Shown in pieces: positions 49,222 through 59,529 of a DNA stretch of 64,000 nt (its first letter is position 1; every line of letters starts with the position of its first letter). Source of the stretch: Pinus tabuliformis. Taxonomy: Eukaryota; Streptophyta; Pinopsida; Pinales; Pinaceae. The stretch is from the NCBI GenBank assembly GCA_031772625.1, contig CM062814.1, forward strand, positions 364,533,750 through 364,597,749. Reading direction: 5' to 3'. The translations under genes were made by a program, and so were the position numbers. The notes below the pieces were generated by a model, which saw only the letters and a program-made list of their open reading frames with translations, had not been told where the DNA came from and did no database searches.

Positions 49222-50781
49222 TTGTTCGGTGAGGAAGATGCTGAAACATCTAAGACAAAAGATGAACAAGATATTGGTATTCATAAGATGGAACTTTCTC
49301 CTGAATTAGAAGATCTTGAAGAATGCATTAATAACTTTTCTGTTCAGGATAAAGAACATTTTGGTATCAAAAATCCTGATGATCTTGATGATACTCAAGT
49401 CAATGCCACCTCATAAAGATCTAAGTGGAACACTACTTGGAATCTAGCCCCAGATCATAGAGATTTGATGAAGTCAGAATATCATAAGGACTGGTCAGCA
49501 AACTCTACTGATTCATGGAACATAGAGAATTGTACAGAAGTCGAAGTCATGTCTGTGTTACATTCAATGTTAGTTTGTTACAGAACCTATCTAGCTAATG
49601 ATATAGGTCTTGTAAATGCCACTAGAAGGATCATTGGTGGATTTGAAGGTACCCTGGATGCCTGGCTCAAAGCTGAGGCATTAAAAGAGCCAAATTTACT
49701 TCCATCATGGGAACAGTCAATAGTAACAAATGAGGATGGAAGCACTTATATGGATCCAGTCACACATCTTCCTGTTAATAACATGATAGGAAGACTTTTA
49801 TATGGTATCACAGTTAATTTTATTGGTTTCCCACAGATTACCAATGAAATTACTACAATAACTCTGTTGGCCATGAAGCTGCACAATATGCAACATTTTG
49901 ATGAGTATTTTAATGAATTTCTTCATTGACTTCATACTTTATCTCCAAATCTTATTCTAGAGCCAAAGTGGAAAGAAATTTTTGTTTCTTCTCTTCCGCA
50001 TTGGGTTTCTTCAGCAATCGTGAATAAAATCCCTGGAAAAATCGATGATTATAAGTTTGGAGTCATTTGACAGGCTGTTAAAGCTATCATTGTAGAATTA
50101 TGCTCACAAATGAAGATTGCTCGTGCTGCTACAAATCCAAAAAAACCACATGGCTACCAACAGCTCTGTAAGCAATGGCATCTTGGTAAACCTGGAAATT
50201 CTGAGGGGCGGAGACGAGAGCACATACATTCAAAAATGAATTCCCAGCCATCCCGAGTCTCACACAAAAAGCATTTCAAGAAAAAACCATATAAACGCAC
50301 TGAAATTTTTTCGAAAGAAGAGGAAATCACCTGCTACAACTGCAACGAAAAGGGACATACTGAAAATCATTATCCCAAGAAGAAAAAATAAACTTCAAAG
50401 AAAAATCTCTCTTACAGAAATAGAAAAGGAAAAATAAATTTCTTTGATTTGCCTAGCAGTTGCGATGAGTTATTATCTTCTGATACAGAGTCAGAAAATG
50501 ATTTGAATTTTGCTGATTATTCTTCATCTTCTGAAGAAGAACTGTGTAGATATCCCCATTTCACAGAATGTAAAGACTATGATTGCAGTGACCCTGATGT
50601 TTGTCAATGTAATGCAGTAAGGATGATGAAGGATGATTATGAAGACGCGAGCAAGAATTACTTCACCCAAATGATGGTAGCAGCAGATCCGTAGATAAAG
50701 GAAATGTACAAGTCCCTGTTGATGAAGCATCTGGTGAAAACTCCTTCAAGTTCAAAGAATCTTCTAAATAAAGGGTATGTT
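49222..50781 (+). pseudogene. viral copy B: coat protein, zinc knuckle and Cys-rich motif
   Basis: The coat domain runs 49222-50391 with 'TRRIIGGFEGTLDAWLKAEA' and 'FDEYFNEFLH'. It is followed by TGA 49927, where copy C has CGA, and TGA near 50068, where copy C also has CGA. The knuckle 'CYNCNEKGHTENHY' has lost its final Cys. The Cys-rich motif follows at about 50548-50615. TAG at 50692-50694 is CAG in copy C but TAG in copy A. At 50782-50788 the coat-protease linker jumps to movement-protein sequence, so protease, RT and RNase H are absent from this copy. Confidence 0.88.
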
Positions 50782-50969
50782 CCTCCTGATGATTGGGTCA
50801 CTAACATGAACAGACCCGTTAATAAACCTGTTGCAGTTTCCCAATCCATAATCACTGAGACAGCTGATCAAGTGATCACCAGATTCCCTAGAGTTCAACC
50901 ACTGGCCAGTCCAGCATGGTGGACAATCTGTCACAGTTATTCCAGGTAGCCTACGGGGTTTCTTAGGGT
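50782..50969 (+). other. chimeric junction: linker to movement protein to quasi-LTR
   Basis: The 7-bp match CCTCCTG joins the linker ('..gggtatgttcctcctg') to the movement-protein C-terminal sequence ('atgattgggtcactaac'), which runs to about 50942. It is then joined to 'aggtagcctacgggg', a quasi-LTR piece, which itself restarts at about 50966-50970. The open frame at 50704-50949 is an accident of this fusion. Confidence 0.85.
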
Positions 50970-51188
50970 TTTAGGTTCTTGAGTCTGTTCTTAGAAGTTT
51001 CTGGTCTCAGTTTGTTTGTATGCCAGGTAGCCTATGTGGTTTCCGATGCTTTGCTAAGATACTACTGTTAAATGCTGCAGCAGTCCATCTGAGAAGGAAA
51101 GAGTCTATTGAGTCTTCATAAACTTTCTGTTCCTAATAAAGACTGATTATTCTCCATATTATGAGTATCTGTTTGAGGTCCTGTTTAA
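50970..51188 (+). repeat. quasi-LTR at the 5' end of viral copy C
   Basis: 219 bp, TTTAGGTTCTTGAG...CCTGTTTAA, matching 58998-59215. AATAAA near 51137. The TATA-like TGTATAAG of the other copies is changed to TTCATAAA here. Confidence 0.92.
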
Positions 51189-51201
51189 TGGTATCAGAGC
51201 C
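51189..51201 (+). promoter_or_regulatory. viral Met-tRNA primer binding site, copy C
   Basis: TGGTATCAGAGCC directly after the quasi-LTR. Confidence 0.92.
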
Positions 51202-51478
51202 AAGCTATTGTATGAGTGGATCTTACTTGTGAAATATTGTTTGAGTGGATCACGAGTTTGCTTGATGTCTTGAATAGCGTTTGTAGCCTCTATTGCCGTG
51301 TTGGCGTTGAAGGTGTTGAAGACGTTGGACTAGAACTCATACTTCGGTACACGAGGAAGCTGCAATTTTTCTAGTAAGAGGAAGCTGCAATACTTCTTGA
51401 TAACTTTTGGTGAGATCTAAATTGGTATTTATCTTCTTCAATCTTATAATGAATTGATCTTATTTTTCTTCTACTTCA
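51202..51478 (+). other. viral leader, copy C
   Basis: 277 bp leader, collinear with that of copy B, with no coding sequence. Confidence 0.7.
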
Positions 51479-52480
51479 ATGGGTCATTTTGGTTCAAAAC
51501 ATTTTGATGATTTAGAAGCAGAGGAACATTTAATATCAAGTTTAGACCCTCTATGCCAATTCGAAGATAAGGATGTAAACTGTGCATGTTTAGATGTTGA
51601 AGAGTCTAATCCTCATGTGAATTGGAAACTTCCGCCCATCTCTTTGTCTACTGCCTATAAAGGAGTTTCCCCATTTCACCTTAAAGCACTTAGTCAAATA
51701 AAGATTAAAGAAATATCTCTCAAAACTAAGCTAAGTCTTAATGCCATGATGACAATTCCACTTCTCGAGCCCCAACATATCCAGGCCACCCTTAAGTCTG
51801 GTTACCAGTATGTCCATCTTGGGATGGTGAGAATATGCCTTAATGCATTACATAGAAAAGGCTAACAAACTTTTGTGTTTTCTGCATTACTTGATAATAG
51901 ATGGACATCCTTTACGCAAGCCTTGATAGGAGGAATTGAGACTAGCCTGTCTGATGGCCCAGTCCAGTATGATGTATATCCAGATTTCTCTGTTGCACTT
52001 GATGACCCTCACATTCTGAAGTGTCTTACTTTAGGAGTGTAACCCCAAGGCTATGAAGGATTTAGAAGTAAATCAAAAAATTTGTCCATTTTTTATATCG
52101 CATGTGTTTGATTTTACAATACTACCATACCAGTTGTACTAAGTTCCCCTGATAAAGATTCTGGTATGGTTACTCTCATACAATATGACTCTGCCTACAA
52201 CCCCGTTGCTCTGATTTATGTTTCTAGAAGGGCACTCACCCCTCCTGATGATTGGGTCACTAACTGGAACAAACCCATTAATAAACCTGTTGCAGCTGCC
52301 CAATCCATAATCACTGAGATAGCTGATCAAGTGATCACCAGATTTCCTAGAGTTCAGCCAGTCCAATGTCGTGGACCCTCTGTCACAGTTATTCCTACAA
52401 TTGTTCCTACAAATCAATTACACCCTGTAAAGTTTCCACAGAAAATTGTAATTGATCCAGCAGTCTATGCGTCACTCTGA
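51479..52480 (+). pseudogene. viral copy C: 30K-type movement protein
   Basis: ATG at 51479. TAA at 51863-51865 replaces the CAA seen in copy B; further stops lie near 52040 and 52110. Core: 'YVHLGMVRICLNALHRKG', 'LLDNRWTSFTQALIGGIETS', 'YDVYPDFSVALDD'. The frame then continues through 'VSRRALTPPDDWVTNWNKPI' to TGA at 52478-52480. Copy A has CGA at the matching place, so the stop is secondary and not a gene end. Confidence 0.88.
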
Positions 52481-53934
52481 AAACTTTTTGTACAGTCATC
52501 TCCAAATCCAGTTTTCAGCTCTGTCTGTGACCATCCGCATTGCTCGAAGACATTTTTTTAGTTCTCTTGAGATTCTCCTACTCCGCATGGAGAATCTTCA
52601 GGTCACCATCGTGTAAATATGGTCAGTTTTGTACCATCATCTGATTCTTCTGAACAAAGCTATAAAAAAGTCTCTTTCTTTAATGTTCAAGAAGAATTTC
52701 TTTTAGATTCTGTCTCCTTGACTACTTCTCATGGTCTTGGTTTTGTAAATTCCTCTAGTATTCCTTCCTACAAAAGAAATCCGATTGATAAAATACCCAA
52801 GTCTGTATAAATTCCCTTTGACTCGAAAAACATTTCTTTCTTAAAGATATTCAAGGGAATTGGGCCATATGATCTATAAGATGCATGGAAGAAAAATATG
52901 TTCAACTGGGACATCTACACACATGAAAAAGAACATTTATATATGCAGGAAGTACTACTTCTGGAAAGAAAGATAGGAAAAATTTCAACCAGCGAAATGA
53001 TGTTGCAAGGAAAGCTTGGACACAAGCTCAGAACCAGTGGATATCATTCTATGAATGGTATTACCCTTCTATAAATCAGGTAGAAGATTCTTTAATTAAA
53101 CAATTCAGGAACGAAGCAAAGCAGAAGAGAATTTATGAGCCTGAAAAATTTATTGAAGAAAAATTAGAGAAAAACCAAGTGGTTATTCCATCTCCTCTGC
53201 AAGCCCCAGTCTTTCATCCCAAGATCCAGAATATGTTGTCCAAACCCAATATTCCAAAGTCAGTGATTGTAGTAAGGATGAAAGGAGAAAATTTGATTAA
53301 AGATGTATGTTTGCAATTTAAGGTAAATATTATTAGGACCAAAAATCCTAGCAAACATAAGTGGGAACTCATGGATGGTTCTGTACTAGAAACAGAAACA
53401 AAGTTTCAACCATGGAAGAATCTTGTAACAAGAAAACAAGATGGAAAAATGGATAAATTAATTCCCTCCCATATTGATGATCCTTCTTTGTCTGCTAAAG
53501 AATCAATAGCAGCCACAAATTGGACAAATTTGGCTTTGTATAGTTTAGAAAGATATCTCAGAAAAGAATTTGCTTCAGTAGAAACCGCATGTTCAGAAAT
53601 AAAAACAGTGCTTGACAAGATTCTCTAGAAGCAAGACTACAACACGGTATGTCTAAATGAAAATGTCAAAACCCTGGTAGAGAATGATCAAACAATTGGT
53701 CAAAGCCTTGACAAACTTTCTCTACAAAAAGAAAAGAAAATCCATGAAGCACCTGTCGCTCATTGAAAAGAGATTGTAAAGGTTAACAATAGCCTTGACA
53801 TAATTAAGAAACAATTTTGGGTTGTTTCTTCAGGGATAGACTCTTTAAAGTAAAAGCCTAGTGCAGAGGCTTATAAGTCGTCCACTTTATTTTCAGATCC
53901 AAAGATCTCTGTCCCATATTCTATAACTCCCTAA
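52481..53934 (+). pseudogene. viral copy C: coiled-coil region between movement and coat proteins
   Basis: Continues the polyprotein, with a frame change between 52810 and 53179 and a TAG at 53626-53628 where copies A and B have CAG. The coiled coil beyond 53640 is broken by a TGA near 53766 and a TAA near 53850. Confidence 0.8.
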
Positions 53935-55233
53935 GTGGAAAGATTGATCAAAGCACCAAGTTCAATCAACTTTCCTCCTCCAAGTTCTACTTTTCAGTAT
54001 TCACCATTCGCTAGCCCTAGTTTCTTTGGGAAGATCCAGAAAGAACCAAAAGAACATACTAGGAGCAGCCTCTCTAAATTTTTGTTCAGTGAGGAAGATG
54101 CCGAAACATCTAAGACAAAAGATGAACATGACACTGGTATTCATAAGATAGAACTTTCTCTTGAATTAGAAGATCTTGAAGCATGCATTAATAACTTTTC
54201 TGTTCAGGATAAAGAACATTTTGGTATCAAAAATCCTTATGATCTTGATGATACTCAAGTCAATGCCACCTCCTAAAGATATAAGTGGAACACTACTTGG
54301 AATCCAACCCCAAATCATAGAGATATGATGAAGTCAGAATATCATAAGGACTGGTCAGCTAACTCTACTTATTCATGGAACATAGACATCTGTACAGAAG
54401 CTGATGTCATGTCTGTGTTACATTAAATGTTATTTTATTATAGATTACCAATTAAATTACTACAATAACTCTGTTGGCCATGAAGCTGCACAATATGCAG
54501 GATTTTGATGAGTATTTTAATGAATTTCTTCATCGACTTCATACTTTATCTCTAGATCTTATTCTAGAGCCAAAGTGGAAAGAAATTTTCGTTTCTTCTC
54601 TTCTACATTGGGTTTCTTCAGTAATTGTGAATAAACTCCCTAGAAAAATCGGTGATTATAAGTTTGGAGTCATTCGAAAGGCTGTTAAAGCTGTCATTGT
54701 AGAATTATGCTCACAAATGAAGATTGCTCGTGGTGCTACAAATCCAAAAAAACCACATGGCTACCAAAAACTCTGTAAGCAATTGCATCTCGGTAAATCT
54801 GGCAATTCTGAGGGGCGGAGACGAAAGCACAAACATTCAAAAAATAATTCCCAACCATCCCGAGTCTCACAAAAAAAGCATTTCAAGAAAAATCCATATA
54901 AACACACTGAAATGTTTTCCAAAGAAAAGGAAGTCACCTGCTACAACTGCAACAAAAAGGGACATACTGCAAATCATTGTACCAATAAGAAAAAGGAAAC
55001 TTCAAAAGAAAAAGCTCTCTTACAGAAATAGAAAAGGAAAAATCAATTTCTTTGATTTGCCCAGCAGTTGCGATTAGTTATTATCTTCTAATACAAAGTC
55101 AGAAAATGATTTGAATTTTGCTGATTATTCTTCATCTTCTGAAGAAGAACTATGCAGAGATCCCCATTGCACATAATGTAAAGACTATGATTGCAGTGAC
55201 CCTGATGTTTGTCCTTGTAATGCAGTAAGGATT
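53935..55233 (+). pseudogene. viral copy C: coat protein with internal deletion
   Basis: Starts in the 'FPPPSSTFQYSPFASPSFFG' segment. At about 54437 the sequence 'ttattttattatag' jumps to 'attaccaattaaattac', removing roughly 275 bp that encode the middle of the coat domain in copies A and B. The rest keeps 'FDEYFNEFLHRLHTL' and the knuckle 'CYNCNKKGHTANHC' (about 54940-54981). Frames change at 54276-54474 and again near 55031. The Cys-rich motif at 55155-55220 has a stop inside. Confidence 0.85.
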
Positions 55234-57649
55234 ATGAAGGATGATTATGAAGAGATGAGCATGAATTACTTCACCCAAAGGATGGCAGCAACAGATCCGC
55301 AGATAAAGGAAATGTACAAGTCCCTGCTGATGAAGCATTTGGAGAAAACTCCTTCAAGTTCAAAGAATCTTCCAAATAAAGGGTATGTTCCTCCTGCATC
55401 TTTGTTCTCAGTTGAAGCTTTAACTAGGCAATACAGAAATGAGGATTTTGGTGAAGATCTACCCCAAACCTTGCTTAGTATTCACCAAGCAATAAAAGAA
55501 CTAAGGAAAATAGTAAAACAAAACAAGAAGTTGTGTATAGAAAATCACAGGGATTTGAGTGTCAGATTGATGAATGCACAAGAAGCTTCTACCTCACAGA
55601 ATCCTCCCATGTCAGCCAAAGTAAATAATTGGACATTTCACAATAGTCCAATTTCTGAACAGATAAATCAGGAAAGAAAAGAAGAGGATAATTCTGATAA
55701 TGAGTCTGAAAGAACTGGTTTGGGATGCAATATATTTAACAGATATGTTATGTATTGTGTCAAGTTGAAAGTTAGAATTGGAACGCGATATGATTACTGG
55801 AAGGTATTAATGGATACTACTTCTAGATTGAACATTGTAAATGATACAGTTGTCAGCACACACCACAGAAGACCAACTGCCTGCCCAAGAGTAACAACTG
55901 CCAGTGGTGATTTTAGAACAGTGTCAGAAGTAGAGATTGATGTATTCTTGACTGAAGAAATAGGTGGTCATCTTGTGTGTCTGATAGTTCCAAGTATGGA
56001 TTGTGCCATGTACCTAGGAATTCCATTTTTTCAAATTTTTGAGAAGCATGGTGCCAAGTTTGACAAAGCCAGCCAAAGGTATGGAAACATTGTCAGTTTA
56101 AATAATAAAGAAATATTTTTCCCTTTTATTCATTCTAATTCTCCAAACAGATTGAAGAGAATAGAAAGGATGGAAAACCTGTTAGCAAAAATGGAGATGA
56201 AAAAGGAAATATTGAAGGCTGAAGAATATTCAGATAATGGGAAATATGCTAAGGAAATAGCACAAATAACTACTAAATTTAAGGAATGTTGTTTTGATGA
56301 TCCCAGCGCATTTTGGCACATCAAGAAACTGGAAGTTGAAATTCCTCTCAAATCTGATTTCAGTGGAAATTTAAGAAGGTCTAAAGCAATCGCCATGAAT
56401 TCAGAACAGATGAAATTATGTAAAGAAGAAATAAAAGACCTGCTGAAGAAAGGCTTGATCAGAAAAAAGAAAAAGTCCCATTGCATGTTTTTCCTTTTAT
56501 GTAAATAAGCATTCAGAAATAGCCAGAGGTAAGCTCAGGTTGGTTGTGAACTATAAACCTCTGAATAGTATTCTTGACTATGATGCTTATCGACTCCCGA
56601 AGCCTTCCACTATACTTGCTCAGATTTCTAAACCTAATGTATTTTCGAAGTTTGATCTCAAATCAAGATTCTAGCAAGTAGGAATAAAAGAATCAGATAA
56701 GTGGAAGACTGCGTTCTCTATACCGGAAGGCCATTATGAATGGAATATCATACGTTTTGGCCTAGTAAATACACTTTCTACATTTCAAAGAATCATGTAC
56801 GAGACCTTTGAAGGGATGGATGATTTTATCAAGAAATATATAGATTATTTGTTGATACATTCATATAATATTCTTGAGCATGTCAAACACTTGAAACTCT
56901 TTCTGAAAAGGGTGAAAGTATGGGAATAGTTTTATCTGAATAAAAAATGAAATTGTTCAGATCTATGATTGATTTTCTAGGTTATAACATCCAGTATGGT
57001 TCATATCAAGTAATTCAAATAAGTCTTAACTTTGTAGTCCACTTTCCCGATGAAATCCCTGACAAGGTTCAACTCCAAAGGTTTCTTGGAAGTTTCAACT
57101 ATATTTCAAAATTTCTGAAACATTGTGCCCAGGAAAGAAAACTGTTGAATAAAAGACTTCAGAAGAATCCAATTCCATGGAATGATGACTGCACTCAGGC
57201 AGCTAGGAGAATAAAAGACAGAGTTAGAAATGTCCAGCCTTTGTCTCCCATACAAGAAGAATGGGAGAATAGCATCATAACGGATGCTAGCCACATTGGT
57301 TGGGGCATGCTTTTATGCCAGAAGAACCCCAGTGATAAGAAAGAAATTGAAGTTGTCAGTATGCTTTAGGACTTTGGGCTAAGAACCAGTTGAATTGGGC
57401 TAGTTTGAAGAAAGAACTTAGAGCAGTATGCCTTGGTATTGCAAAGTTCAAAAATTTTGTCATTTATACTAATTTTACTGTAAAAACTAATTGCCAAGCC
57501 TTGAAGTACGCCATTCAAAAATGTAAATTTGAAGATGCAGCCATGGTTAGATGGGTTATGCAGCTAAGCCAGTATAACTTTGATATTGAGTTTGTACCAG
57601 GAGACAAGAACAACTTTGCTGATATGCTAAGCCGTGAATTTCTATCTCA
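55234..57649 (+). pseudogene. viral copy C: protease, RT, RNase H, catalytically dead
   Basis: The longest open frame in the cluster is 55234-56508 (424 aa). The protease triad reads 'DTTSR' instead of D-T-G. RT begins before 56508, where a frameshift falls; the catalytic box near 56850 reads 'YIDYLL', so the second Asp is lost. Further stops lie near 56672 and 56928. RNase H (about 57280-57650) is split by a frameshift near 57369 and has 'KTNCQALKY' where copy A has Asp. Three independent active-site losses show that copy C has been dead for long. Confidence 0.9.
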
Positions 57650-58594
57650 ACATTCAACCCTCTCTTTATGCTATAATTTCATCGGAAGAAATGAGGATTC
57701 GGTCCAAATAGAAACCCCAACAGGATGGATCAGTTATGATTTGGAAACCCCACTCATGGTTCATAATGGAGACTGGTTCCCTGTGAAGGAAATCAGATAT
57801 AGAATGGGAATTCCATATCTATGGACTGAAAGGATGCAAGAGGAAACAAATAATGAAGCCATTGAGGCCTTGGATTATTTAGAACACATTGGAAGTATTT
57901 CATATGTGCTTCAGAGAAGTGATGATAATGAAGATATGATAGAAAGCTTCCACATAACCTTCAGAAGATTTGATAATCATTTAAACATAGACAACTTTGA
58001 TGCTGACCAGTAAAAAGAAGCCTTCTATATAGGTATGAACCTAAAAACTACTCTTCTAACCTGTTTTATTCTTTGCAGTTTTCATTTCTCTATGAAGGAC
58101 GGACAATAGAAGCAATTGAAAGCATAGAACCCACTCCAGATTGGTTCATTGACTGGTGGAAGATCTACGGTCTATCTGCTCTTCTTACCAAACCATATTC
58201 TCTCAACTTACTGAAGATCTATGGATTTAGTGAGCCCACATCTCATCAATCAGGCATATTGTACAAATCCTTCAGAGATATTGTAGAAATTGAAGATCTC
58301 CATTTCTATCACAGAGTCCGAAGGTGTGGTCATGTCAGATGGTTCGTCGCAAACCACTATAAGGCCAGAACAATGAGTAACATCGAGCAAAGCTATGATG
58401 ATTTCCACAATCAAGTGGATCTTGAATCAAATCCCTTTAAGTGCATAAATTTTTTGGAGCCACCTCATAATTATGCTTCACGGACTTGGGAATTAGAAAA
58501 ATATGTTTGAGTGCAGTACTTCTCCAATTACTTGAATGAAAGATTTTGGTACCAGCACTACTCACATCCCCAAATCGAGTACTATGTCCTGTAA
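57650..58594 (+). pseudogene. viral copy C: C-terminal extension after RNase H
   Basis: Matches the copy A extension block by block ('TPTGWISYDLETPLM', 'RMGIPYLWTERMQEE', 'FIDWWKIYGLSALLTKPYS', 'HYSHPQIEYYVL'), with a frame change between 58013 and 58073 and a TGA near 58508. It ends at TAA 58592-58594, the same stop position as copy A. No known domain recognised. Confidence 0.8.
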
Positions 58595-58985
58595 ATTGTG
58601 TCATTTTTTCAACCAACATTGGTGTTGAACAGGCTTTAGTGGATTCACCTGACTATTGAATTTCCACTGTGTAACTTTAAGGTACAATAATGAAGAGATC
58701 ACATGTTGTTGCTTCTCCACTATGTAACTTTAAGCACGCTAATAAAGCTTTTATGGGATCATATGTTTGGATTCCCTATCTAGTTTAGCTTTTGCTTTTG
58801 TCCTTGGATTCGGTCCCCATATGCCTCTGGCTTTTCGAAATGAAAAGGGATGAGATAATATGAGATGTCCATTCATAACTGAATCAAGTCTGCGAAAGCT
58901 TTACTTTTGAGTCATCAGTTCGGGTGTATCTTCTCACAGATGTTTGTCCCCCTCCAGGTTATAAAATCAGGAGGTAAGGCTCATC
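58595..58985 (+). other. viral 3' non-coding region, copy C
   Basis: Collinear with 38451-38836 of copy A, no reading frame. Confidence 0.6.
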
Positions 58986-58997
58986 GGAGGGGGGGGG
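58986..58997 (+). promoter_or_regulatory. viral polypurine tract, copy C
   Basis: GGA followed by nine or more Gs, immediately before the quasi-LTR. Position and composition fit the plus-strand primer of a reverse-transcribing element. Confidence 0.75.
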
Positions 58998-59215
58998 TTT
59001 AGGTTCTTGAGTCTGTTGTTAGAGGTTTTTGGTCTCAGTCTACTTGTATGCCAGGTAACCTATGAGGTTTCTTATGCTTTTCTAAGATATTACTGTTAAA
59101 TGCTGCAGCAGTCCATCTAAGAAGGAAAGAGTCTATTGAGTCTGTATAAGTTTTTTGTTCCTAATAAAGACTGATTATTCTGCATATTATGAGTATTTAT
59201 TTGAGATCCTGTTTA
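58998..59215 (+). repeat. quasi-LTR at the 3' end of viral copy C
   Basis: 218 bp matching 50970-51188. TATA-like TGTATAAG and AATAAA are both present. It ends 'CCTGTTTA', after which gypsy LTR sequence resumes. Confidence 0.92.
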
Positions 59216-59529
59216 GTGATATGATCCCCAAAAGCCTTTTTATAATTGAGGCATCTATTTTCTTCATTTTCCTTTAATTTTCCTTCAATTTTCCTCCCAT
59301 GCAAATCTACGACCTTCCATCTCCCTTTTGTCTTATTTTCCTTTATTTCATAAATAAAATGCCAATTATTGCCTCTTTTCCTTTGCTAATGCCTTTTCCA
59401 ATTTCCATAGTCATTAATTATTGACAAGTGATACCCATCACTATGCTTTTCCCAACATTCAACTTGTAATATGTCCATGGCCTTGGTCTTATTTTTATTT
59501 ACATAGGAAATCAACCAGGGGCTATCACA
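59216..59529 (-). repeat. Ty3/gypsy LTR copy 2, last piece
   Basis: Starts 'gtgatatgat' and aligns with 28727 onward of copy 1 ('gtgaactgat..gccttttta.tattga', 'aattattgcctctt', 'cccaacattcaacttg'). It ends 'ctatcaca' next to the purine tract at 59530-59550 ('aacccctcccccttaaggg' on plus). Confidence 0.85.

Larger units (their letters stand above)
37998..59215. mobile_element. endogenous pararetrovirus cluster (Caulimoviridae-type), three broken copies
   Basis: Copy A lies on the minus strand (37998-46253). Copy B (46255-50942) and copy C (50943-59215) lie on the plus strand. Evidence for Caulimoviridae: a 30K-type movement protein, a coat protein with one CCHC knuckle, protease, RT and RNase H in that order, a Met-tRNA primer site TGGTATCAGAGCC in all three copies, no integrase, and a genome unit of about 8 kb. 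Domains follow one another in a frame broken only by decay, suggesting a single large polyprotein as in Petuvirus. The cluster sits inside gypsy LTR copy 2 without a target duplication. No copy has a complete undamaged frame. Confidence 0.9.

Noticed and set aside
38000-59215. Reading the cluster as ordinary LTR retrotransposons
   Set aside because: No integrase, no TG..CA ends, no target duplication, and a 30K movement protein is present; pararetrovirus fits better.
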